A DNA stretch of 35,588 nucleotides from DASZMX01 sp035551475 (GTDB lineage Bacteria; Verrucomicrobiota; Verrucomicrobiia; Limisphaerales; Palsa-1400), in NCBI GenBank assembly GCA_035551475.1, contig DASZMX010000113.1, forward strand, positions 1-35,588, written 5' to 3'. Under the pieces are notes generated by a model. The model searched no databases. It was given only the letters and a program-made list of their open reading frames with translations, and was not told where the DNA came from. Shown piece by piece: positions 1-7,027 of the stretch (positions are counted from its first letter, which is position 1; each line of letters begins with the position of its first letter). Position numbers and translations under genes: made by a program.

Positions 1-182
1 ACGAGTTTGCCCTCGGCTTCCAGCGGGGAGCCAGCCACGACGACGCCGCGCTCGCTCAAGCCCTTGAACCAGGCCATCCATTGGCCGGCGACCTGTTGCA
101 TTTCCTCGGGGGAAAGACCCTTTTGCCAGTCATTGCCGCGAAACAGCAGCATGTATTTTGATTCGTTCGTTGGTTCGCTCAT
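1..182 (-). CDS. YCII-related domain protein, C-terminus cut by window edge
   Basis: The reverse strand gives 60 codons starting at ATG (182) and running off the left end. The protein begins MSEPTNESKYMLLFRGND, followed by a segment with PEEMQQ, WMAWFKGL and VVAGSPLEAEGKLV. This is the usual layout of the YCII-related/DGPF family (PF03795): an N-terminal YMLLF strand, an EEM helix and a GxPL loop. Members are small alpha/beta proteins of roughly 100-150 residues. A few are linked to enzymes, and most have no known reaction. The gene follows the RbsD-like gene on the same strand after about 170 bp, too far to argue for co-transcription. The family call is by motif recognition; the function is unknown. 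Confidence 0.75.
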   Translation of the reverse strand, partial: MSEPTNESKYMLLFRGNDWQKGLSPEEMQQVAGQWMAWFKGLSERGVVVAGSPLEAEGKL

Positions 183-355
183 AATTCAGATGATTTGTTA
201 ATGTTATTTGGCCCGTTCAGATAGACAACGAATGGCGCGACGCGTTCTGGACAATTATTTTTTGCCCGGACGCTCCACCGGAAATCTTCCAGACCAAACT
301 ACTGCGCCCCAAGGCCAGGGCCAGGGAACGGCCCGCCGGACCATGGCGGAATTCC

Positions 356-742
356 TCAGGCGCTTTCGAGAATAAGATTGGCATACGGCGTGGTGTCCCC
401 GGTGCGGATCAGGCCGATCGCGCGCGGGACGAGTTTCTTGAATTCGATGTGCGGCAGGCGTGTCAAATTAATTCCCTGCAACCCGGCGGCCAGCGCCTGC
501 TGGGCGGCGGCGCCATTTTTTTGAAATTCCTCCGCCATCCACGCCTGCCCGATGACGAAATTCTGCCGCACCGCCGCCAGCGCCTGCAACACCGTGGGCA
601 CGTCGTCCACCAGCGAAATATCCACCGTCTCGATCATCGGCCAGAAGGGAAATCCGCGGTCGGCAATGACGAGAGTGTTGGTGTGGCGCACCCGGCTCAA
701 GAGCGCGTTGAGGTGCGGATTGAGGATGCCCGTTTTCAGCAT
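356..742 (-). CDS. RbsD/FucU-family sugar mutarotase (D-ribose pyranase-like)
   Basis: A 128-residue protein. With the start at 742, residues line up number for number with E. coli RbsD near the N-terminus: H20 in RHTNTLVIAD, and D28. Other matching motifs are an HIEFKK segment near residue 98 and the C-terminal PYANLIL. Known family members interconvert ring forms of ribose or fucose (pyranase/mutarotase), feeding sugar kinases. An upstream in-frame ATG at 823 would add 27 residues that do not look like RbsD, so 742 is preferred. The FPFWPMIETVDISLV stretch differs from classical RbsD, so the sugar could differ. No ribose transporter or kinase is adjacent. The gene diverges from trigger factor across about 150 bp. 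Confidence 0.85.
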   Translation of the reverse strand: MLKTGILNPHLNALLSRVRHTNTLVIADRGFPFWPMIETVDISLVDDVPTVLQALAAVRQNFVIGQAWMAEEFQKNGAAAQQALAAGLQGINLTRLPHIEFKKLVPRAIGLIRTGDTTPYANLILESA

Positions 743-890
743 GACGCAGCCTATGCCAGGCGCGGGCCGGACACAATCGCCCAAAATCAGCCCGGTTGCA
801 GGCTTGACGGTCGCCCCCTCCATCCGTAATTTGTCCAGCTCGCGCGCGGGCTTCCGCGGCGAGAGATGGATTGTAAACTGAAAGGCTTTT

Positions 891-2204
891 GTGAACGTAA
901 CGGTTGAAACTCTGGCTCCTTGCAAACGATTGGTCCGCGTCGAAGTCGAACCCGAAAAGGTCGAAGCGGCATTTGAAGAAATCACGCGCGATTTCGCCAA
1001 GGAAGCGCGCCTGCCCGGCTTCCGCCCCGGCAAGGCCCCCAAGGACATGGTCGCCAAACGCTACGAAAGCGAAATCCAGGACGAAGCCAAACGCAAATTG
1101 ATCGGCGATTCCTACCGCAAAGCCATCGCCGACCAGAAACTCAACGTCGTCGGCCGCCCCGATGTCGAAGAAATCCAGTTCAGCCGCGGCCAGCCCCTGC
1201 AATTTGCCGCCACACTGGAAATTGCGCCGGAATTTGAGCTGCCCAATTACAAAGGCCTCACCGCCCAGCGCGACCCCACGCCCGTCACCGACGCCGACAT
1301 CGACCGCGCCTTGAACATGCTGGCCGAACGCCAGGCCAAGTTCGACACCGTTACGCGCCCCCTCCAGGAAAACGACATCGCCGTCGTCAACTACAAAGGC
1401 ACGCTCGACGGCAAGCCCCTCACCGATTTCGCGCCGGCCGCGCGGGGCTTGACGCAAAAGGACAATTTCTGGATCAACGTCGATAAAACGTCGTTCATCC
1501 CGGGTTTTGGCGACCAGCTCATCGGCATGAACGCCGGCGAGAAACGCACCATCACCGTTGATTTCCCCGCCGATTTTGTCACGCCGCAGCTCGCCGGCAA
1601 AAAAGGAAGCTACGAAGTGGAATTGGTCGAAGCGAAACAAAAGACCCTGCCCGCCATCGACGAGGCTTTCGCCAAATCATACGAAGCCGAGAGCCTGGAA
1701 AAGCTGCGCGAAGGCGTGCGCGCCGATTTGCAGAATGAACTGAACCAGAAACGCACCCGCGACCTGCGCAAGCAAGTCATGCAGGCGTTGCTGGATCCCA
1801 TCACCTGCGACCTCCCGGAATCCATCGTGGAGCAGGAAACGCGCGGCATCGTGTATCACATCGTCAACGAAAACCAGAGCCGCGGCGTGCCGAAAGAAGC
1901 CCTGGACGCGCAGAAAGACGGCATCTACGCCACCGCCGCCACGGCGGCCCGCGAACGCGTGAAGGCGTCCTTTGCCTTCCAAAAAATTGCCGAGAAAGAA
2001 GGCATCCGTGTGGAGCAATTGGAGATTGCCGGCCGCCTGCAAGCCATGGCCGCCCAGCACAAAATGCCCGTGGACAAACTCGTCAAGGACCTGGAAAAGA
2101 ACGGCGCCCTCGGCGACATTTACCAGCAACTCCTCCACGAAAAAGTCGTCGATCTCCTCGTGCAATACGCCAAGATCGAAGACGTCGTCCCCGCCCAAAC
2201 CTGA
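891..2204 (+). CDS. tig: Trigger factor, ribosome-associated chaperone and peptidyl-prolyl isomerase
   Basis: A 437-residue protein, the usual length for trigger factor. It starts at GTG (891), preceded by an AAAGG ribosome-binding site about 6 nt upstream. Domain order: an N-terminal ribosome-binding domain with the signature GFRPGKAP at residues 43-50; an FKBP-type PPIase domain about 160-250 (IAVVNYKGTLDGKP, PGFGDQLIGMNAGEKRTITV); and a helical C-terminal chaperone domain from about 255 to the end. Trigger factor binds ribosomal protein L23 at the exit tunnel and shields nascent chains. In many genomes it precedes clpP-clpX; here it is followed by a tRNA gene and the putative island, so that neighbourhood is absent. 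Identity is near certain. Confidence 0.96.
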   Translation: MNVTVETLAPCKRLVRVEVEPEKVEAAFEEITRDFAKEARLPGFRPGKAPKDMVAKRYESEIQDEAKRKLIGDSYRKAIADQKLNVVGRPDVEEIQFSRGQPLQFAATLEIAPEFELPNYKGLTAQRDPTPVTDADIDRALNMLAERQAKFDTVTRPLQENDIAVVNYKGTLDGKPLTDFAPAARGLTQKDNFWINVDKTSFIPGFGDQLIGMNAGEKRTITVDFPADFVTPQLAGKKGSYEVELVEAKQKTLPAIDEAFAKSYEAESLEKLREGVRADLQNELNQKRTRDLRKQVMQALLDPITCDLPESIVEQETRGIVYHIVNENQSRGVPKEALDAQKDGIYATAATAARERVKASFAFQKIAEKEGIRVEQLEIAGRLQAMAAQHKMPVDKLVKDLEKNGALGDIYQQLLHEKVVDLLVQYAKIEDVVPAQT

Positions 2205-2265
2205 CGCTAATTATTGGCGCTTGCAAATTTTTGCCGGCGCCGTAATCTCGTCGGACTTGCAGCAA

Positions 2266-2342
2266 GCGAGCGTAGCTCAGCCTGGTAGAGCGTCACCTTG
2301 CCAAGGTGAATGTCGAGGGTTCGAATCCCTTCGCTCGCTCCA
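2266..2342 (+). tRNA. tRNA-Gly (anticodon GCC) with encoded CCA
   Basis: A full cloverleaf can be drawn. The acceptor stem is gcgagcg (2266-2272) with cgctcgc (2332-2338), then discriminator T and encoded CCA at 2340-2342. The D arm starts at gctc. The anticodon stem tcacc/ggtga encloses the loop ttgccaa, so the anticodon is GCC, reading GGC glycine codons. The T arm contains ggttcgaatcc. The 3' half of this gene is the apparent target of a small integrated element: its last 21 or so bases plus the T-rich flank recur 1600 bp downstream. Confidence 0.95.
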
Positions 2343-2348
2343 TTTTTT
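2320..2348. repeat. attL-like direct repeat, 3' end of tRNA-Gly
   Basis: Positions 2320-2348 (T arm, acceptor strand, CCA and following T run) match 3920-3948 with a single mismatch (g at 2333, a at 3933). The offset is exactly 1600 bp. Duplication of a tRNA 3' end is the classical footprint of tyrosine-recombinase integration. The tRNA-proximal copy keeps the tRNA intact. Confidence 0.75.
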
Positions 2349-2451
2349 ACCTCACAGACTCCTTTTTTCTTTTCTGTTCTTGGGGCGGTTTTTCACTGGA
2401 TTTTCCGGCAAGCAGGAGAAGCGTGCTTTTAGAAAATGACTTGCTCATTCG

Positions 2452-2465
2452 CTATTCGCGAATAG
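2452..2465. promoter_or_regulatory. 14-bp perfect palindrome, candidate operator of the wHTH/NTase pair
   Basis: The arms ctattcg and cgaatag are adjacent and perfectly complementary, ending 9 bp before the GTG start of the winged-helix gene. The position and symmetry fit an autoregulatory operator bound by the first gene product, as known for AbiEi-type antitoxins that repress their own operon. Binding is inferred. Confidence 0.5.
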
Positions 2466-2474
2466 AATATCCTT

Positions 2475-2990
2475 GTGATTGCCAAGAGCTTGGATGTCGT
2501 CGTTTTGCTTAAGCTGCTGCTGGAAAGAAGATTGCGGCCTTATGCGGAAATCGCCAGGGAATTGCGCATAAGCACATCTGAGGTCCATGCGGCGGTGCGC
2601 CGCGGCGTCAGGGCTGGATTGATTGATCCGCAAACTCGAAAACCCCTTCGGCGGCCGCTCCAGGATTACCTTCTGCATGGGGTCCGATACGCATTTCCAG
2701 CATGGCCGGGCCCGGTTGCCCGTGGGCTGCCAACCGCGTACGCAGCCGCGCCATTGGCGGATAAGCTCGCTTCGACTGACCTTCCTCCAGTCTGGCCTGA
2801 CCCAGAAGGAACGGTTCGCGGTGTTGCGATCGAACCATTGTACAAATCCGTGCCCGCAGCGGCGCGAGCCGACTCGGGATTGTATCAGCTCTTGGTCTTG
2901 GTGGACGCTCTGCGTATAGGACGCGCGCGAGATCGGCAACTGGCAGAGGACGAATTGAAGAGCCGATTGAAACATGCCTACGCCGCGTGA
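2475..2990 (+). CDS. Small winged-helix protein, partner of downstream nucleotidyltransferase
   Basis: A 171-residue protein starting at GTG (2475). Residues about 20-50 (YAEIARELRISTSEVHAAV, then RRGVRAGLI) look like a helix-turn-helix with wing. Conserved-looking blocks follow: HGVRYAFPA (68-76), RGLPTAYAAAPL (83-94), PPVWPDPEGTVRG (104-116) and LVDALRIGRARDRQLA (142-157). I recognise this as the first gene of a recurring, mostly uncharacterised two-gene module in which the second gene is a minimal nucleotidyltransferase. It overlaps that gene by 17 nt, so translation is probably coupled. By analogy with AbiEi it may be an antitoxin and autorepressor; this analogy is inference. It lies inside the tRNA-bounded island behind a 14-bp palindrome. 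No clear Shine-Dalgarno is visible. Confidence 0.75.
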   Translation: MIAKSLDVVVLLKLLLERRLRPYAEIARELRISTSEVHAAVRRGVRAGLIDPQTRKPLRRPLQDYLLHGVRYAFPAWPGPVARGLPTAYAAAPLADKLASTDLPPVWPDPEGTVRGVAIEPLYKSVPAAARADSGLYQLLVLVDALRIGRARDRQLAEDELKSRLKHAYAA

Positions 2991-3663
2991 AGAGATGCGC
3001 ATCGTGGCGCGGAGATTGATCCCGCTGAACGTGCCGTTTGCGTTCGTCGGTGGCGCCGTCATGCACTATTTAGTCGACCAGCCTGAGCTTGCTGAGTTTC
3101 GGCCGACCAAAGATGTTGACGTCGTGGTGGCGATTGCTACATACGGTGAATATGCGGCCTTTGAGGAACGCCTGAGGGTCTCGGGATTCGATCACGACAC
3201 CTCCGAAGGCGCTCCAATTTGCCGATGGATGGTGGAGGGGTGTCGCGTGGACATCATGCCTCAGGAGCCCGCGAATTTAGGGATGAATACCCGGTGGTTT
3301 CCGGAAGTGATTCAATATGCCACAGCCACAGATCTAGGCGATGAGTGTCAGGCGCATGTAATCGCGGCGCCTCTTTTTTTGGCCACGAAATTGGAGGCGT
3401 TCAAGGACCGCGGAAAGAACGACTGTTATGGCAGTCACGATCTGGAGGACATCGTTACCCTGATTGATGGTCGTGCCAGCATTGTCGAGGAGATAGCGAC
3501 CGCGCCGGAGGCGATTCGTAAATTCGTGGCTGAGCGCTTCGCGACGTTGCTGCAACACCCAGATTTCGCGCAGGCCCTTCCGGGTCATCTTTCGGGAATG
3601 CTCGGAAGTCGCGAACGAGCGCCGCTAGTTAAACATCGTTTTGAGGCCATCGCCGGCCTTTGA
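2974..3663 (+). CDS. Minimal nucleotidyltransferase-fold protein (AbiEii/MNT-like), possible toxin
   Basis: A 229-residue protein. The nucleotidyltransferase core is readable: GG at 26-27 (FAFVGGAVMH), the acidic pair in TKDVDVVV (D47, D49) and a third acidic residue in CRVDIMP (D93). FLATKLEAF and a YGSHDLEDIVTLIDGR segment follow, typical of this protein group. NTase-fold proteins of this kind move nucleotides onto protein or RNA; AbiEii-type members act as type IV-like toxins in phage defence. Pairing with an upstream DNA-binding protein fits that scheme. The start at 2974 overlaps the upstream gene; an alternative ATG at 2995 lies just after the upstream stop. The toxin role is not demonstrated by sequence; a standalone RNA or protein modifying role is possible. 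Confidence 0.75.
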   Translation: MPTPREEMRIVARRLIPLNVPFAFVGGAVMHYLVDQPELAEFRPTKDVDVVVAIATYGEYAAFEERLRVSGFDHDTSEGAPICRWMVEGCRVDIMPQEPANLGMNTRWFPEVIQYATATDLGDECQAHVIAAPLFLATKLEAFKDRGKNDCYGSHDLEDIVTLIDGRASIVEEIATAPEAIRKFVAERFATLLQHPDFAQALPGHLSGMLGSRERAPLVKHRFEAIAGL

Positions 3664-3919
3664 TGGAGGCCGCTGTGAAAATCTAGCCGCCGCTTTCCTC
3701 TTCCTTCCAAGACCATCCCCAACACTGGTGCACAGATTTCGTTCAAGTGGCCCTTAAATAGGCGAATGATTGAACGAGTTCCGTGGGGGAATTTCGGGGC
3801 AAGTAGGGCAGCCCGCTTGCGAAATCCATGCATTTTTATGCAAGTTCTCCGCATCTTGCAGGATGCGCAAGTAGCACAGAGCTTCATGGTTACACGATTC
3901 CTGTCAAATCCAAGATTGA

Positions 3920-3948
3920 TTCGAATCCCTTCACTCGCTCCATTTTTT
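3920..3948. repeat. attR-like direct repeat of tRNA-Gly 3' end
   Basis: This second copy matches 2320-2348 with one mismatch and lies in the same orientation. It includes ttcgaatccctt, the ctcgctcca acceptor end and the T run. No upstream D or anticodon arm accompanies it, so it is a 3' fragment and not a second tRNA gene. Confidence 0.75.
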
Positions 3949-4027
3949 TCCCGATCTTCAACAGAATCGAGGGTTTTCTTCGTTCGCCCATTTCGATGTC
4001 AATCATTACGTGGCCGCAGCCCGGACG

Positions 4028-4049
4028 AATTGCGCCAAAATTGCGCCAA
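4028..4049. repeat. Exact tandem 11-bp repeat
   Basis: aattgcgccaa occurs at 4028-4038 and again immediately at 4039-4049. It sits about 80 bp beyond the right tRNA repeat. Tandem sites of this size can be recombinase arm-type or regulator binding sites, but nothing in the window ties it to a protein. Confidence 0.5.
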
Positions 4050-4083
4050 CCCGTGGTTTGACATCTGCGCGCTATGGCTTCAT

Positions 4084-4136
4084 CGGGGCATTTCTCTCCT
4101 GAGTTAACATGGGGACATTTCTAAAGAGTTTTGACA
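4084..4136. repeat. Degenerate tandem repeats resembling an IS21/IS481-type end
   Basis: On the reverse strand the sequence starts TGTCAAAACTC at 4136 and carries gaaatgtcccc followed about 26 bp later by gaaatgcccc. The two units share gaaatg-cccc-atg and a following a(g)act/aact segment. Multiple terminal repeats beginning TG are typical of IS21-type and related DDE elements. No transposase gene or second end is present, so at most this is a solo end left after deletion. Assignment is from memory of such ends and uncertain. Confidence 0.35.
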
Positions 4137-4231
4137 CTTCTAATCTCCGATGGACAAACTGGCTTTCCATGGTAAGCTCTGCGGCTCGTTGTCGCAGATA
4201 GACCAATTCTTCGTCTTCGAACTTTGTTTCC

Positions 4232-5842
4232 ATGCTGACGATTCGTGATTTGAAAATGACTTTGGGCGGGCGTGTTCTTTTCGAGAACGCTTCGCTCCAG
4301 ATCAATGCCGGCGACCGCGTCGCGCTCGTGGGGCCCAATGGCGCCGGGAAATCCACCCTCTTCTCCATCATCCTCAGACAACGGGAACCTGATAAGGGCG
4401 AAGTCGAAAGGGATATTTGGACGAGCGTCGGCTTTCTGCCCCAAGAAGCGGAAACCTTGGGCGAGGAAACCGTTTTGGACGTCGCCACGGGCCGGGTGGA
4501 GGAATTGCCGCGCCTGGAAAAACGTTTGCAGGAACTTGAGGCGGCGGGGGACGTGACGAGCGCCGAATATTTTGAAGCCCACGCCAAGCACGACGCGCTG
4601 GCCGACCCGCAGGTGGAAACGAAGGCCAAGAAAATGTTGCGCGGTTTGGGCTATCGCGATGCGGACGTTAATCGCCCCGCTCGCGACCTCAGCGGCGGCT
4701 GGATCATGCGCGCCCGCCTGGCCCGTCTCCTCGTGATGGAGCCGGATTTGCTCCTGCTCGACGAGCCCACCAACCACCTCGACCTCCTCGCCCTGCTCTG
4801 GCTTCAGGAGTATCTAAAGAATTACTCCGGCGCCGTCCTGCTCATTTCCCACGACCGCCAGTTCATGGACGAGATCGCGACTGAGGTCCATGAAATCTCA
4901 GAGAAGAAACTGATCGCCTATACCGGCAACTACACCGATTATCTCCGCCAGCGGGAAGAACGCTACGAACAACAGCTCGCCGCCTACAAAAATCAGCAGA
5001 AGGAAATCCAGGCGCTCCAGGAGTTCGCCGATCGTTTTCGCTCCGTCACTTCCAAGGCGTCCCAGGCCATGAGCAAGCTCAAACAAATCGAGCGCATGGA
5101 ACTGATTGAGAAACCCGTCGCGCCGAAGAAGCCGTTCCGTTTCCAGATTCCACAGCCGCCGCGCGGCGGACAGAGGGCAATCAGTTTGCGCGGCATCCAC
5201 ATGGCTTACGGCGCGCACAAAGTCTATCAAGGGCTCGATTTGACGATTGAACGCGGCGAACGCACGGTGTTGGTCGGGCCGAACGGCGCCGGAAAATCTA
5301 CTTTACTTAAAATCCTGGCGGGCGTGGTGCAACCCCAGCAGGGGGAATGCGATCTCGGGCACAACGCCAAGATCGGCTATTTCAGCCAGCATCGCGCCGC
5401 CACACTGGATCCGAACAAGACGGTGCTCGATGAGGTTGTGGCCAGCGCCCCCACCCTGCGCGAAGAAGAAGCCCGGGCCATCCTCGGCTCCTTTCTTTTC
5501 CGCAAGGACGACATATTTAAGAAAACAGAGGTCCTCAGCGGCGGTGAAAAGACCCGGCTCAACCTGGTCAAATTTCTGGTTGATCCGCCTAATCTGCTGC
5601 TCATGGATGAGCCAACCACCCATCTTGATCTCCAAACCGTGGAGTCGCTGACGCTCGCCTTGGAACGTTACGAAGGGACACTGGTATTCATCTCCCACGA
5701 CGTGCATTTCATCCGCCATCTGGCGACCAAAGTCCTTCATGTGAATGCGGGCCGGATCACGCCCTATGTCGGGGGTTATGATTATTTTCTGGAAAAAACC
5801 GGCGCGCTGCAGGATGAGCGGGCCGCGCTCACGGCGGCATAG
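4232..5842 (+). CDS. ABC-F subfamily ATPase (ribosome-associated translation factor type)
   Basis: A 536-residue cytoplasmic protein with two ABC ATPase domains and no membrane segment. Domain 1: Walker A GPNGAGKST (34-42), signature LSGGW (153-157), Walker B plus DEPTNHLD (177-184). Domain 2: Walker A GPNGAGKST (349-357), LSGGEKTR (435-442), DEPTTHLD (459-466). Between them (about 230-300) is the charged P-site tRNA interaction motif linker (NYTDYLRQREERYEQQ onward) that defines ABC-F. These proteins bind the ribosomal E site and relieve stalled or starved translation; some give antibiotic resistance. It is close in layout to YdiF/Uup/YbiT-type housekeeping members. The LSGGW signature in domain 1, with Trp where Glu or Gln is usual, is common in some ABC-F groups. 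The exact subclass needs a tree. Confidence 0.93.
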   Translation: MLTIRDLKMTLGGRVLFENASLQINAGDRVALVGPNGAGKSTLFSIILRQREPDKGEVERDIWTSVGFLPQEAETLGEETVLDVATGRVEELPRLEKRLQELEAAGDVTSAEYFEAHAKHDALADPQVETKAKKMLRGLGYRDADVNRPARDLSGGWIMRARLARLLVMEPDLLLLDEPTNHLDLLALLWLQEYLKNYSGAVLLISHDRQFMDEIATEVHEISEKKLIAYTGNYTDYLRQREERYEQQLAAYKNQQKEIQALQEFADRFRSVTSKASQAMSKLKQIERMELIEKPVAPKKPFRFQIPQPPRGGQRAISLRGIHMAYGAHKVYQGLDLTIERGERTVLVGPNGAGKSTLLKILAGVVQPQQGECDLGHNAKIGYFSQHRAATLDPNKTVLDEVVASAPTLREEEARAILGSFLFRKDDIFKKTEVLSGGEKTRLNLVKFLVDPPNLLLMDEPTTHLDLQTVESLTLALERYEGTLVFISHDVHFIRHLATKVLHVNAGRITPYVGGYDYFLEKTGALQDERAALTAA

Positions 5843-6047
5843 GCGGATCGGGACACATCGCGCTCTCGAGGGGCAGGACGTTGGTTCGGGGATTGAGATT
5901 TCGCACGGGGAGAAAACTCCGCCGGCAAAAGCGTCCGAGAAGCCGCAGAGTGTGAAGAGGATGCCATCAGGCGGCCCTCGCGATTCCGAACGGTCCGCCC
6001 GACATTATTTTGTAGGCGAGTGGAAAAGCCGCGGTCGCGTGGTCGGT

Positions 6048-6655
6048 TCACTCCCACTGAAATTCCAAGCCGGTCAAGTTCGACAATTTCTGCTTCATCG
6101 CCGCGTCGCCGAAGCAAATTAATGAATCCTGGCCCAAGGCAATGATGAAGAATTTCTTTTCCGACCGGACTGACACCAGTTCCTGTATGCGAGAATACAA
6201 TTCTGGAGCCATCCAATCGTCCGCCACCTCCAAGTCCCAGTGGATGGTTTTGCCTCCAAATCGAATTCCACCCATGCCTCGCCTTTATCCACTGCCACAT
6301 GATCACGGATATTATTCAACGGGAGTAATCCCTTTGTCAGAATCGCGAACCGCTGCACCAGCCGGACGTAATCGCCGTGGTCTTCAATGCACTCCGCGTC
6401 CACGTGCCAAATGTCGTCCGAAATACGCTCAAAATCGCCGCGTTCCACTTCGCCGCCAAGGACGCATAATAACAAAGTCCAATTCACGGGCGAATCCAGA
6501 GAGCCGCCGAGCGACAGCGCCAAATCATCATTTGAGATTTGGGCTCGGGCGCGAACGCCGATGTCCGCCAATAATTCCAATGCTTGTGTCACGGACATTT
6601 TCGGTCCGCCTTGCTTCTTATCGGAGAACGGCCACATAGCTTCGAGGCGGATCAT
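6048..6655 (-). pseudogene. Hypothetical protein gene interrupted by a frameshift
   Basis: Two consecutive reverse frames join into one plausible protein of about 203 residues. The first runs from ATG 6655 (MIRLEAMWPFSDKK; possible real start MWPF at 6637) through HVAVDKGEAW near 6272. The second continues as GGIRFGGKTIHWDLEVADDW and ends LTGLEFQWE at 6048. The break is a shift to the -1 frame near 6270-6276, in gcatgggtgg. Past that point the first frame turns low-complexity and basic, unlike a real C-terminus. I do not recognise the family. It could be a genuine pseudogene or a sequencing indel; a programmed frameshift is unlikely because no slippery heptamer is visible. The start abuts the stop of another broken gene (TAAATG), suggesting a former operon. 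Confidence 0.55.
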
Positions 6656-6836
6656 TTAGCCCTGAGACAAACAGATTTGCACGTAGAAAGCCATGAGCCC
6701 AGTCTCTGGGTCTGACACCAAATCGTCACGAACCAAACACAGCAAGGCAGCGGCCGCCGTCGGGAAGTCCACCCTTGGAAAAATCATCCATCTTTGCGCC
6801 CGCCCAACGGTCTTTTAAGCCGATGAACTCCGTGAG
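6656..6836 (-). pseudogene. C-terminal remnant of a second broken gene
   Basis: Reading the reverse strand, a protein-like segment LTEFIGLKDRWAGAKMDDFSK (broken at about 6773) continues in another frame as VDFPTAAAALLCLVRDDLV, then SDPETGLMAFYVQICLSQG, and stops at TAA 6656-6658. The stop directly precedes the ATG of the other broken gene. The upstream part is closed by an in-frame stop just before 6836, so at least two lesions are needed. The family is not recognised. An alternative reading is a 43-residue small gene starting MIFPRVDFPT, but its upstream protein-like extension argues for decay. Confidence 0.4.
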
Positions 6837-6979
6837 TTACCACGGCGGGCCGCCATTTTAAACCGGGAACCGCCGTTTAAGGACCCTGCGGTTATCGATG
6901 CTGACCGCAAATGGGCAAGGCGACTTGGCCTTGGTCTATCCCCAATGGTAGGAAGCCCTGAGGAAAAAATCCTGAAGAC

Positions 6980-7027
6980 TTGACCCACGTCAATTTATGA
7001 GGGCCGAATTCCGACGATAATGCTGGC
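6980..7027 (+). promoter_or_regulatory. FNR/DNR-type box plus -10 element driving the ygbA-like gene
   Basis: TTGAC-ccac-GTCAA at 6980-6993 is a perfect 5-bp inverted repeat with 4-bp spacing, the layout of CRP/FNR-superfamily sites (FNR, DNR, NnrR, HcpR). A GATAAT hexamer, 5 of 6 to TATAAT, lies at 7016-7021. If the transcript starts at 7028, the box is centred at -41.5 and the hexamer at -12 to -7, exactly class II activator geometry. Position 7028 is the A of the start codon, so the mRNA may be leaderless. The sites are visible in the sequence; the regulator identity is inferred from the gene family. Confidence 0.65.

Larger units (their letters stand above)
2343..3948. mobile_element. Putative 1.6-kb tRNA-Gly-targeted island (integrase-less)
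   Basis: This stretch begins directly after the tRNA-Gly CCA and ends with the second copy of the tRNA 3' end. Its only convincing genes are the overlapping winged-helix and nucleotidyltransferase genes. No integrase, excisionase or transposase reading frame is visible. It could be a deletion remnant of a larger element, or a non-autonomous unit moved by an integrase encoded elsewhere. The repeat is directly visible; mobility is inferred. Codon use in the two genes is less GC-rich at third positions than in flanking genes by eye, which is consistent with transfer but was not computed. Confidence 0.6.
3664..4231. other. Gene-free scar zone between island and ABC-F gene
   Basis: These 568 bp hold no convincing gene on either strand. 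The open frames here lack family motifs, and one of them reads straight through the duplicated tRNA end. The region holds the second tRNA 3' repeat (3920-3948), an exact tandem 11-mer (4028-4049) and an IS-end-like pair of degenerate repeats (4084-4136). Nothing else is recognisable, and no clear promoter for the ABC-F gene was found. Confidence 0.6.

Noticed and set aside
468..1640. 390-codon reverse frame across trigger factor and the RbsD-like gene
   Set aside because: Trigger factor is certain on the forward strand, and the RbsD-like protein is in a different reverse frame.
3766..4107. 113-codon frame between island and ABC-F gene
   Set aside because: It reads through the duplicated tRNA end and the tandem repeat, and shows no protein-like pattern or homologue that I recognise.
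6265..6280. Programmed ribosomal frameshift joining the two parts of the broken gene
   Set aside because: No slippery X-XXY-YYZ heptamer or following strong structure is visible at the junction, and the neighbouring gene remnant is also broken, so decay or a sequencing indel is simpler.
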